From: Lachnoclostridium sp. UBA739
GTDB lineage: Bacteria > Bacillota_A > Clostridia > Lachnospirales > Lachnospiraceae
Assembly: GCA_002297865.1 (NCBI GenBank)
Contig: DBKX01000160.1
Span: 39,389 to 45,913, forward strand
DNA: 6,525 nt
Direction of reading: 5' to 3'
The notes under the pieces are model-generated. The model searched no databases, had not been told where the DNA came from, and saw only the letters and a list, made by a program, of their open reading frames with translations. Positions 1 to 5,736 of this stretch are shown here, one piece after another (the stretch's first letter is position 1; the number at the start of each line of letters is the position of its first letter). Both the position numbers and the translations under genes were made by a program.

Positions 1-370
1 CCGCACCAAGAGCAGACGCTATCGGACCAGCAAAAACGAAACCAAGTACTGCTAAAACCAAACCAATGACAAAAGCAACATACACAAACAAGGAAAAATA
101 ACTGTTTGCCTTTTCTTTCTCGCCCTCGCCGTAGGTCTTTGCTACCAGAGCTGTGCCACCTGTACCAAACATGAAGCCAACTGTGCCCAAAATTATAAGC
201 ACTGGCATGATTAAGTTAATTGCGGCAAAAGGAGTTTTACCAGCAAAGTTTGAAACAAAAAAACCGTCCACTACGCTGTAGATAGATGTAAAAATCATCA
301 TAGCAATGGATGGCAAAGTAAATTTTATAAGTTTTCCATAGGAAAAATGATCTGAAAGTTGAATGTTCAT
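1..370 (-). CDS. MATE family multidrug efflux transporter, N-terminal part (truncated by window edge)
   Basis: This is the first 123 codons of a polytopic cation-coupled drug/metabolite antiporter of the inner membrane; the 3' end lies beyond position 1. The ATG at 370-368 has a strong GGGAGGA ribosome binding site at 375-381. After a short polar N-terminus, hydrophobic stretches at about residues 16-40, 49-76 and 92-122 fit the first three membrane helices. Family-typical features are the LPSIAMMIFTSIYSVVDGFF helix 1 region and the glycine-rich FGTGGTALVAKTYGEGE segment (68-84), followed by a Glu/Lys-rich cytoplasmic loop. It starts 87 nt after the MarR-type gene, so the two probably form a repressor-pump operon as in mepR-mepA. 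Family assignment is firm. The drug specificity and whether the gene is intact cannot be judged. Confidence 0.9.
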   Translation of the reverse strand, partial: MNIQLSDHFSYGKLIKFTLPSIAMMIFTSIYSVVDGFFVSNFAGKTPFAAINLIMPVLIILGTVGFMFGTGGTALVAKTYGEGEKEKANSYFSLFVYVAFVIGLVLAVLGFVFAGPIASALGA

Positions 371-457
371 TGTATCCTCCCTAACCAGCGATTTGCCATT
401 TTGACAACTGCTGGTGCTAATATTTTGCATATCAATCAGTAGCATTCATCGTCAATT

Positions 458-895
458 TTATAACTTCTCGATTTGCTGACGAAAGCAGTCTGCGTATTTT
501 TCCATCAGTCCAATATAGGTACTGATTTCATCCTCTGTCCAAGTATCAAACGCATTCATTTCTGCCTGATAGAGTCTGGCAACAGTTCTTTGCACATACT
601 CTTTGCCTTTATCGGTCAGAATAACTTTTTTGGATCTGCCGTTATATTGTTTTAGATAAAGAATGCCTTCTGCTTCAAGACCACGTATGGCAGAATTGAT
701 TGTCTGCTTACTGATGCCGGATTTTTTGTATATTTCGCTGAGCAGACATTCGTTGCCAGCATCATAGATGGAATAAAGCACAATAGAAACGCTGTCTGTA
801 ATCCCTAGCTTCAAAGATGCCAGATGATACAGCGACTCCATTTCAGTGGTGAGATAGTTGATTCGATGAATCTCATTTCTGCGATTATTATGCAT
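458..895 (-). CDS. MarR family transcriptional regulator (145 aa), likely autorepressor of the MATE pump
   Basis: A winged-helix repressor that probably releases DNA when it binds a small aromatic or drug ligand. Residues 1-48 form the N-terminal dimerisation and helix region. Residues 51-78 (LLSEIYKKSGISKQTINSAI...) are the helix-turn-helix with recognition helix SKQTINSAIRGLEAEG, and 80-100 carry the beta wing (NGRSKKVILTDKGKEY). The C-terminal helices (about 101-145) complete the dimer interface. The 145-aa length is typical of MarR proteins. I chose the ATG at 895-893 because it has a GGAGG site 10 nt upstream and lies about 30 nt after the predicted transcription start. The reading frame continues upstream to an ATG at 979-977, but that start lies before the promoter. 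Two palindromes in its own promoter point to autoregulation. The MATE gene follows 87 nt downstream. Confidence 0.93.
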   Translation of the reverse strand: MHNNRRNEIHRINYLTTEMESLYHLASLKLGITDSVSIVLYSIYDAGNECLLSEIYKKSGISKQTINSAIRGLEAEGILYLKQYNGRSKKVILTDKGKEYVQRTVARLYQAEMNAFDTWTEDEISTYIGLMEKYADCFRQQIEKL

Positions 896-905
896 CTTTT
901 TTGCA

Positions 906-910
906 CCTCC
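906..910 (-). promoter_or_regulatory. Ribosome binding site deciding the marR start
   Basis: GGAGG lies 10 nt before the ATG at 895. It supports the 145-aa form over a 28-residue-longer form starting at 979. Confidence 0.8.
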
Positions 911-916
911 ATGTAC

Positions 917-931
917 GAAATCGTACGATTT
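917..931. promoter_or_regulatory. Palindromic operator 1 (start-site proximal)
   Basis: AAATCGTACGATTT (918-931) is a perfect 14-bp palindrome covering the predicted transcription start. The 14-mer GAAATCGTACGATT (917-930) recurs exactly at 942-955. An additional half-site TACGA at 914-918 pairs with TCGTA at 921-925. This is very likely a binding site for the adjacent MarR protein; the assignment rests on position and symmetry. Confidence 0.82.
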
Positions 932-960
932 AGTATAGTATGAAATCGTACGATTGTCAA
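932..960 (-). promoter_or_regulatory. Sigma-A promoter of the marR-MATE operon
   Basis: On the minus strand a perfect -35 TTGACA (960-955) is followed by exactly 17 nt and a -10 TATACT (937-932), one base from consensus. Transcription should start near position 925, giving a leader of about 30 nt before the marR ATG. The near-consensus strength implies that the unit is controlled mainly by repression, which matches the palindromic operators lying in the spacer and over the start site. Confidence 0.88.
942..955. promoter_or_regulatory. Palindromic operator 2 (inside the -35/-10 spacer)
   Basis: AATCGTACGATT (944-955) is a perfect 12-bp palindrome between the -35 and -10 elements, touching the last base of the -35. 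Its centre is 25 bp from that of operator 1. A repressor bound here would block RNA polymerase directly. Confidence 0.82.
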
Positions 961-996
961 TATTAGCGATAGAGAACATGCCTATAAATGAACATT

Positions 997-1030
997 AAAA
1001 ATCTGCAGACTCGTAAATCATATCTGCAGA
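997..1030 (-). terminator. Intrinsic terminator of the flavodoxin B / redox operon
   Basis: Two copies of the self-complementary octamer TCTGCAGA (1002-1009 and 1023-1030) form an 8-bp stem, extendable by G-U pairs, with a 13-nt loop. On the minus strand the second arm is followed by ATTTTT. The first arm lies within the last codons of flavodoxin B, so the terminator overlaps the gene end. It separates the redox genes from the marR promoter only about 40 bp away. The plus strand also has a T run (1034-1039), so it may act in both directions. Confidence 0.72.
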
Positions 1031-1521
1031 CTATTTTTTATCTCTGCTATCCAATCATCAATTTTATCCTCTGGTGTCTTCAGCACTGCACCTCCTTGAG
1101 AATCAAATTTCACTTCCATTGGGTTTATAATCTCTGCCCCTTCACATTCCTTTATCATATCTTCGATCACATGTCCAGGCCATCCTCCGTTTGTCATAAA
1201 TGGTATTACTTTTTTGCCTGACCAGTCATTCTGGTTCAAAAATGTCAATACAGCTGGAGCCATAGTATACCACCATGTAGGTGTTCCTACTGCAACCACA
1301 TCATAATCTTTTATATCAACATCAGGGGGTTTTATTTTTGGCATATATCCTCTATTTACTTCATTCTGTCCTTGATCGACTACCTCATCATAGCTTCCTT
1401 GGTATGGCTCTACCGTATCGATCTGCCTAATATCTGCGCCTATCTCTTCAGCAATTTTCTCAGCAATTCTTTTTGTATTTCCATTTGACCAAGAATAATA
1501 TACTACTAATTTTGTTGACAT
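1018..1521 (-). CDS. Flavodoxin B (Flavodoxin_4-like), 167 aa
   Basis: A small cytoplasmic FMN protein that likely shuttles electrons or acts as an NAD(P)H/quinone-type reductase partner. The N-terminal strand KLVVYYS leads into the FMN phosphate loop S-W-S-N-G-N-T (10-16). GTPTWWYTMAP (79-89) is the isoalloxazine-stacking loop with an aromatic Trp-Trp-Tyr, and TNGGWPG (110-116) is the third flavin loop. Length and motif order fit the family. The ATG at 1521 has AGGAGG at 1531-1536. It is the last gene of the redox cluster, 107 nt after the SDR, the gap being occupied by a strong hairpin and an SD-masking stem. It is clearly different in sequence from flavodoxin A and not a recent duplicate. 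No CxxC or other additional domain is seen. The family is certain; the redox partner is unknown. Confidence 0.92.
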   Translation of the reverse strand: MSTKLVVYYSWSNGNTKRIAEKIAEEIGADIRQIDTVEPYQGSYDEVVDQGQNEVNRGYMPKIKPPDVDIKDYDVVAVGTPTWWYTMAPAVLTFLNQNDWSGKKVIPFMTNGGWPGHVIEDMIKECEGAEIINPMEVKFDSQGGAVLKTPEDKIDDWIAEIKNSLQI

Positions 1522-1531
1522 ACTTTTGTAC

Positions 1532-1548
1532 CTCCTGTTTTTTAGGAG
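1532..1548 (-). promoter_or_regulatory. Small hairpin masking the flavodoxin B Shine-Dalgarno
   Basis: On the minus strand CTCCT, a 7-nt A-rich loop and AGGAG form a 5-bp stem. The right arm is the AGGAGG site of flavodoxin B. The stem is short, so any control would be weak or dependent on the neighbouring hairpin, with which it shares the base at 1548. Confidence 0.45.
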
Positions 1549-1602
1549 CTTTTTACTTCATAGAAACTGGGGTGCAGCAGAATGTTCTATAAAGTAAAAA
1601 GC
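1548..1602. repeat. Long imperfect inverted repeat / hairpin between SDR and flavodoxin B
   Basis: GCTTTTTACTT (1548-1558) and its exact complement AAGTAAAAAGC (1592-1602) form an 11-bp stem. After one C/A mismatch, ATAGAA (1560-1565) pairs with TTCTAT (1585-1590), leaving a loop of about 19 nt. In the direction of the genes it has no U run after it, so it does not look like a normal operon terminator; on the plus strand ATTTTTC follows. It may be an mRNA-processing or stabilising element, a regulator site, or a terminator for antisense transcription. Confidence 0.6.
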
Positions 1603-1628
1603 ATTTTTCAAAGACTATTCCTCTGATT

Positions 1629-2447
1629 TTACTGTCCATAATAATAAGACGAAGTTGCACCACCATCGACAAGGAATGTTGATCCGGTAATAAAGGCTCC
1701 TTTATCACTCATTAAAAGCTCTGCTACATTTGCCACTTCATCTGCTGTTCCAGGCCTTCCTGCTGGACACTTAGCGAACATGTTCTTATAGAAATCTCCA
1801 CGAGGTCCATTGAATTCATCTATTGCAAGTGGGGTCACAATAATTCCAGGTGCAATATCATTTAACCTTGCACCTCGTTTACCCCATTCCACTGATTGAG
1901 CCATAACACGCTTCTCATTACAGCGTTTTGCCATCTGATATGCATGAAGTGTATCTTTTATGTTCTCTGGCTGTAGAATTTCCAATTCTAACAACTTTTC
2001 TGTTGGTGTAGTAGCCAATGCAGCGTCCTCTTCTGCTGTAAGCTGTGGCATTCTCCATCCTGACTGGCTGGAAATCGTTACTCCAACGCCACCATTCGCA
2101 ATGACTTTTCCTACTTCTTCTAATAACACAGCTGTACCATACAGATCAACTTTAAGGATTGCCTCTATTGGTGCCTGACTTGGTGATACCCCTGCGCCAT
2201 TAACAAGCATCTTGATTTCCCCGTATTCCAAAGCCTTTGCAATCAAATTTTTGATAGATTCTCTTGAAGATAAATCCATCTCTACCGGTTCTACGTCAAA
2301 ACCGGCATTATTCATTACTTCAGCAATTGCTTTTGCATTGTTAATATTCTTATCGCCCATGACAATTTTCTTCCCATAACCCATTCTCCTTGCAATTGCC
2401 ATAGAAATCTGTCCTGCTCCTGTTACTAACATTACTTCTTTTTTCAA
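1629..2447 (-). CDS. SDR family NAD(P)-dependent oxidoreductase (272 aa, TTG start)
   Basis: A Rossmann-fold short-chain dehydrogenase/reductase likely to interconvert an alcohol and a ketone or aldehyde. VTGAGQISMA (8-17) is the dinucleotide-binding turn, shortened compared with TGxxxGxG and with Ser15 where related proteins usually have Gly. Asp32 follows strand 2 (GDKN), which hints at NAD(H). NGAG (83-86) is the NAG motif. Catalytic residues are Ser126 or Ser127 (ISSQS), Tyr170 and Lys174 (YQMAK). The Ser-Tyr gap of about 43 residues exceeds the classical ~13 and contains a family-specific helix segment (DAALATTPTEKL, 141-152). IAPGIIVTPL and GSTFLVDGG complete the fold. The start is TTG at 2447 with GAGGAG 11 nt upstream; Met6 is a possible alternative without a good site. 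It lies 77 nt after an aldo/keto reductase. Substrate unknown. Confidence 0.92.
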   Translation of the reverse strand: MKKEVMLVTGAGQISMAIARRMGYGKKIVMGDKNINNAKAIAEVMNNAGFDVEPVEMDLSSRESIKNLIAKALEYGEIKMLVNGAGVSPSQAPIEAILKVDLYGTAVLLEEVGKVIANGGVGVTISSQSGWRMPQLTAEEDAALATTPTEKLLELEILQPENIKDTLHAYQMAKRCNEKRVMAQSVEWGKRGARLNDIAPGIIVTPLAIDEFNGPRGDFYKNMFAKCPAGRPGTADEVANVAELLMSDKGAFITGSTFLVDGGATSSYYYGQ

Positions 2448-2458
2448 CTTATCATAAA

Positions 2459-2464
2459 CTCCTC
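2459..2464 (-). promoter_or_regulatory. Ribosome binding site supporting the TTG start of the SDR
   Basis: GAGGAG lies 11 nt before TTG at 2447. The closer ATG at 2455 is out of frame, only 3 nt from the site, and its frame ends after three codons. No other start codon lies in the SDR frame between the TTG and the upstream in-frame stop near 2535. Confidence 0.6.
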
Positions 2465-2524
2465 TTCCATATATTTCTTTGCCTAGTTCGTCATGGTTGT
2501 ATTCAGTTTTTTCATGCCTATTGA

Positions 2525-3529
2525 CTATTTTTTCTCATCAAGTAATACAACTGGCTGTTCCGGATTATGCTTAATTGCTCCCACAATTGGATGTGGCACA
2601 TACAGCTCTTCCAAATATGCAATATCCAAATCCGTCAATTTCACGTCCAATGCACCGACTGCATCATCAAGATAGGCAGTCTTAGTTGCACCAATAATCG
2701 GAGAAGCAATTCCCTTTGCCCACTGCCATGCAAGTGCAATCTGTGACATCTTACAATTATATTTTTCAGAAAGCTCATGTACTCTGGCAACAATCTTCAT
2801 GTCTTGTTCTTCCATGCCGTCATATTTTCCCATTGCAACTCGATCTGTTTTGCTCCTCAGAGAGTCTGCTTTCCAGTCTGGTCTGCATAAATGCCCAGCA
2901 GCAAGCGGACTATATGGCATAAGGAATACCCCCATCTGATTACAGATTGGTATCAGCTCCCGCTCATCTTCCCGATAAAGTAAATTATAGTGATTCTCCA
3001 TTGTAGAAAAAGGGGTCCAGTTATGATTTATTGCAGCTAGCTGCATATTATAAAACTGATATCCATACATGGCAGACGCTCCTATTGCCCGCACCTTTCC
3101 AGACTTCACTAATTCGTGTAAAGCCTCCATCGTTTCTTCAATTGGAGTATCAAAATCAAATCTGTGAATTATATAAAGATCAAGATAATCAGTTCCAAGT
3201 CTCCTTAGTGTACCTTCAATTTCCTTCTTAATCGCTGCTTTTGATAAACGTCCTTCATTGAAATATACCTTTGAAGCAATTACTACTTTTTCTCTTGCTA
3301 TAGTATTCTTGATTGCCCTTCCAAGATATTCTTCACTTGTTCCTGCCGAATAGCAGTTTGCAGTATCAAAAAAATTGATTCCAAGTTCCAATGCATGCTT
3401 AATTACTTTCTCACTTTCTGTTTCATTAAGTGTCCAGTCATGCATAGTACCCGCTTTTCCAAAACTCATACAGCCAACGCATATTTTTGAAACTTCAATG
3501 TCCGTATCCCCTAATTTTACATACTCCAT
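2525..3529 (-). CDS. Aldo/keto reductase, YajO/IolS-like (334 aa)
   Basis: A cytoplasmic (beta/alpha)8-barrel NADPH-dependent carbonyl reductase. The N-terminus MEYVKLGDTDIEVSKICVGC is the standard beginning of this branch. The catalytic tetrad is complete: Asp55 and Tyr60 (FFDTANCYSAG), Lys87 (IASK) and His122 (YIIHRFD). ENHYNLLYRED (178-188) and MPYSPLAAG (204-212) line the cofactor site. SPIIGATK (276-283) fits the C-terminal phosphate-binding segment. The length is normal for the group. The ATG at 3529 lies 6 nt after the preceding gene, with AGGA just upstream and a further AGGAAGG, so translation is probably coupled. It belongs to a different branch from its upstream neighbour, so the pair likely cover different carbonyl substrates. 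I cannot name the substrate. Confidence 0.94.
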   Translation of the reverse strand: MEYVKLGDTDIEVSKICVGCMSFGKAGTMHDWTLNETESEKVIKHALELGINFFDTANCYSAGTSEEYLGRAIKNTIAREKVVIASKVYFNEGRLSKAAIKKEIEGTLRRLGTDYLDLYIIHRFDFDTPIEETMEALHELVKSGKVRAIGASAMYGYQFYNMQLAAINHNWTPFSTMENHYNLLYREDERELIPICNQMGVFLMPYSPLAAGHLCRPDWKADSLRSKTDRVAMGKYDGMEEQDMKIVARVHELSEKYNCKMSQIALAWQWAKGIASPIIGATKTAYLDDAVGALDVKLTDLDIAYLEELYVPHPIVGAIKHNPEQPVVLLDEKK

Positions 3530-3535
3530 GCTATC

Positions 3536-4399
3536 CTACATCCTTCCTCCATAGACCGGAAAACATCCACTTTCTCCATAGCTTTCGATCTTCTTGAAAT
3601 TCTTAAGGATTTCCATATCCTCATCACGGATTTCAAAATTCACTTCTGCATTGCTTTTCATATGCTCCGAATTTGCTGTCTTAGGAAGTGAAATTGCTCC
3701 AAGCTGTAACGTATATCTGATACAAAGTTGTGGTACTGTCACTCCGTACTTTTCTGCTATAGCAGCTATTTCAGGCTGATTTAAAATCTCACCATGTGCA
3801 ATTGGAGAATAGGCTTCTACCGCAATTTCATTCTTCTGACAATATTCTACAAGTTCCATAGGCGTATTGCTGATATGAAGCAGAATCTGGTTCACCATAG
3901 GTTTTATTTCTGCAACCTCAAGAAGACTTTCTATATCTCCTATCTGAAAATTTGAAACGCCAATTGCCTTCAATTTTCCTTCCTTATATGCATCTTCAAG
4001 TGCTCTCCACGCAGCTCTGTTTCCTTCTATATATCTATCCTCACACTGATTCACCTTAACCCATGGCTGTGGAGAATGAATAATCATCATATCAAGATAA
4101 TCAAGTCCCATCTTATCAAGTGTCTCATTAATACCTGCCATAGCCTCTTCATAAGTTTTGTGTTCGGCAGCTACTTTTGATACAACAAACAGTTCTTCTC
4201 TTGGAATGCCACAAGTTCTGATACCTTCACCAACACCTCGCTCATTTCCGTATGCCTGTGCCGTATCAATATGACGATAGCCAATTTTCACTGCTTCTTT
4301 TACAACCTCTGCCACTTTATCATCATCGATAAACCAAGTACCCAGTCCCAACTGTGGAATTTTTATCCCATTGTTTAACGTCAAATAATTGTTATACAT
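3536..4399 (-). CDS. Aldo/keto reductase, AKR5/DkgA-like (287 aa)
   Basis: A soluble NADPH-dependent aldehyde/ketone reductase related to 2,5-diketo-D-gluconate reductases. It is compact (287 aa), as usual for AKR5 proteins. Motifs in order: GIKIPQLGLGTW (11-22), the tetrad Asp45/Tyr50 (HIDTAQAYGNE), Lys75 (VVSK) and His108 (IIHSP), AIGVSNF (145-151), EAYSPIAHG (195-203), and the NADPH 2'-phosphate segment SLPKTANSEHMKSN (237-250), whose Lys and following residues favour NADPH. The ATG at 4399 has AAGGAG 7 nt upstream. It follows the CMD-cupin gene by 14 nt and is followed by the next reductase after 6 nt. Family relatives act on small reactive aldehydes such as methylglyoxal, so a detoxification role is plausible but inferred. 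Confidence 0.94.
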   Translation of the reverse strand: MYNNYLTLNNGIKIPQLGLGTWFIDDDKVAEVVKEAVKIGYRHIDTAQAYGNERGVGEGIRTCGIPREELFVVSKVAAEHKTYEEAMAGINETLDKMGLDYLDMMIIHSPQPWVKVNQCEDRYIEGNRAAWRALEDAYKEGKLKAIGVSNFQIGDIESLLEVAEIKPMVNQILLHISNTPMELVEYCQKNEIAVEAYSPIAHGEILNQPEIAAIAEKYGVTVPQLCIRYTLQLGAISLPKTANSEHMKSNAEVNFEIRDEDMEILKNFKKIESYGESGCFPVYGGRM

Positions 4400-4413
4400 A
4401 ACGAAACTCCTTT

Positions 4414-5181
4414 TTATTGTAATCTACCATACACTTCGTCTGTGACTGGCTCACACCATTCATTTGATGTTTCCTCACCCGGCACTTCAATTGCCAGATG
4501 TGAGAACCATTCGCTTTTGGCTGCACCATGCCAATGCTTCACTTCTGGTGGAATATTTATGCAGTCACCAGGTTTCATCTCAATTGCTTCTTTTCCTTCT
4601 TCCTGATAATATCCGCGTCCTGCCACACATACCAGTATCTGACCACCACCGCTCTTTGCATGGTGGATATGCCAGTTGTTTCTACATCCCGGCTCAAAAG
4701 TCACATTAAAGATACCCACTTGAGAAGTTGAAACAGGCGCCAAAAAACTTCTTCCTGAAAAATACTGTGCAAATCCATCATTTGGTGCGCCAATTGGGAA
4801 TACCATTTCCTTGGCGTGTGCCCTCATTGCTTCCTCTTCATAAGGCAAATCACCCTCATTCACTTCCCAAACTTCTTTTGCAAGATTAAAAACAGCCCAT
4901 CCTTTTGGCCAGCCTGCATAAAAAGCTGTATGTGTGATAATTGCGGCGATTTCTTTCTGCGTCACACCATGTGCCTTTGCGTTTTGTAAATGATATTTTA
5001 AGGAAGAATCTGTAATACCAGAAGCCATAAGTGCCACAACGGTAATAATACTTCTAGTCTTCACATCTATGTCCTGATTATTCCAGTTCTCTCCAAAAAG
5101 CACATCATCATTAAAATGTGCAAACTGTGGCGCAAATTCTCCTAGTGCTGTTCTTCCTGCGGTTTGTATAATTTTTTCCAT
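4414..5181 (-). CDS. Carboxymuconolactone decarboxylase-cupin fusion protein (255 aa)
   Basis: Two domains are visible. Residues ~15-110 form an AhpD/CMD-type all-helical domain (RSIITVVALMASGITDSS, then HLQNAKAHGVTQKEIAAII). It has His64 but no CxxC pair, so AhpD-like peroxidase activity is not expected. Residues ~140-235 form a cupin barrel. Motif 1 is WHIHHAKSGGGQ with His171, His173 and Gln181 in place of the usual Glu. Motif 2 is PGDCINIPPEVKHWHGAA with His216. These ligands and the KHWHGAA string resemble the manganese cupin hydroxynitrile lyases, which is why such proteins are sometimes labelled (R)-mandelonitrile lyase. The true reaction is unknown. The ATG at 5181 has GGAG 9 nt upstream, and the gene sits 17 nt after flavodoxin A within the operon. 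Domain calls are firm; catalytic function is not. Confidence 0.9.
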   Translation of the reverse strand: MEKIIQTAGRTALGEFAPQFAHFNDDVLFGENWNNQDIDVKTRSIITVVALMASGITDSSLKYHLQNAKAHGVTQKEIAAIITHTAFYAGWPKGWAVFNLAKEVWEVNEGDLPYEEEAMRAHAKEMVFPIGAPNDGFAQYFSGRSFLAPVSTSQVGIFNVTFEPGCRNNWHIHHAKSGGGQILVCVAGRGYYQEEGKEAIEMKPGDCINIPPEVKHWHGAAKSEWFSHLAIEVPGEETSNEWCEPVTDEVYGRLQ

Positions 5182-5198
5182 ACTGCATTACTCCAATC

Positions 5199-5669
5199 CT
5201 ATATTGTTTTTACCCATTCATCGATTTGCTGTCTGGAAGCATTATTTAAAATCTTTCCCTCCGTAATAACAGCATCTGGTGCAGAAGGCTGTAATTCCCG
5301 TACTGTATTTCCAAATCCACTTCCACCAGATGTGGCAAAAAGAACAATTTTCTTACCTGAAAAATCATAGGTTTCCAAAAATGTATTAACGATTGTTGGT
5401 GCAACATACCACCATATAGGGAATCCAATGATTATCTCATCATAAGTACTCATATCTATATCAGCATCCACGATTTCCGGTCTGAATTTCTTATCCTTCA
5501 TTTCCACGCTGCTCCTGGACTTTTTATCCATCCAATTAAGATCTGCCTTTGTATATGGAGTCTTTGGTGTGATTTCAAATAAATCCGCTTTTGCACTTTC
5601 TGCAATCACCTCTGCTACTTTTTTTGTAGTATTGCTTGCACTAAAATAAGCAACTAATTTTTTTCCCAT
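5199..5669 (-). CDS. Flavodoxin A (Flavodoxin_4-like), 156 aa
   Basis: First gene of the redox operon. It is an FMN-binding single-domain flavodoxin: KKLVAYFS leads into the phosphate loop S-A-S-N-T-T (10-15), one residue shorter than in flavodoxin B and with Asn in the usual Gly position. GFPIWWYVAP (82-91) is the flavin-stacking loop, and TSGGSGFG (113-120) the third loop. The C-terminal helix ends with DEWVKTI. The start is ATG at 5669 with AAGGAG 10 nt upstream; a TTG seven codons earlier (5690) precedes that site and is unlikely. It is followed after 17 nt by the CMD-cupin gene. The protein probably acts as a cytoplasmic electron carrier or small flavin reductase for the neighbouring enzymes; the partner is unknown. 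Confidence 0.92.
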   Translation of the reverse strand: MGKKLVAYFSASNTTKKVAEVIAESAKADLFEITPKTPYTKADLNWMDKKSRSSVEMKDKKFRPEIVDADIDMSTYDEIIIGFPIWWYVAPTIVNTFLETYDFSGKKIVLFATSGGSGFGNTVRELQPSAPDAVITEGKILNNASRQQIDEWVKTI

Positions 5670-5679
5670 AGCTTTCACT

Positions 5680-5685
5680 CTCCTT
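5680..5685 (-). promoter_or_regulatory. Ribosome binding site deciding the flavodoxin A start
   Basis: AAGGAG lies 10 nt before ATG 5669. It excludes the upstream TTG at 5690, which would place this site within the coding sequence. Confidence 0.7.
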
Positions 5686-5694
5686 ATCAAAACA

Positions 5695-5736
5695 AATAGA
5701 TGTGTATTTCTTTCCTTTTTATCTTACACATCTATT
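5695..5736. promoter_or_regulatory. 12-bp perfect inverted repeat upstream of flavodoxin A (operator, leader hairpin or lysR terminator)
   Basis: AATAGATGTGTA (5695-5706) and its exact complement TACACATCTATT (5725-5736) are separated by an 18-nt pyrimidine-rich spacer (purine-rich in the transcript). On the minus strand the second arm is followed by TGTTTTG, so it could be a weak intrinsic terminator for lysR. It also overlaps the candidate -10 and start site of the operon promoter, so it may be an operator or a 5' leader hairpin. The symmetry is certain; the role is open. Confidence 0.6.

Noticed and set aside
384..415. Possible terminator between marR and the MATE gene (ACCAGC ... GCTGGT)
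   Set aside because: The stem is only 6 bp with a 20-nt loop and no U run follows, so it should not separate the two genes.
1548..1602. MITE or insertion-sequence remnant suggested by the terminal inverted repeat
   Set aside because: The element is only 55 bp and has no flanking direct repeats or transposase fragment; a plain RNA hairpin explains it better.
1522..1628. FMN or other known riboswitch ahead of flavodoxin B
   Set aside because: The region is too short and lacks the conserved multi-helix core of the FMN class; only simple nested hairpins are visible.
2444..2515. Tiny open frames between the AKR and the SDR (starts at 2515 and 2470), the second ending in a TGA that overlaps the SDR TTG start
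   Set aside because: They encode only about 8-10 residues and lack good ribosome binding sites; translational coupling through them is possible but not supportable from sequence alone.
5246..5428. Minus-strand 60-codon frame inside flavodoxin A
   Set aside because: It is an out-of-frame overlap entirely within a conserved flavodoxin gene and has no family features.
1018..5669. Recent tandem duplication of the two flavodoxins or of the two aldo/keto reductases
   Set aside because: Within each pair the proteins differ in length, loop sequences and subfamily motifs, so they are distinct family members and not recent copies.
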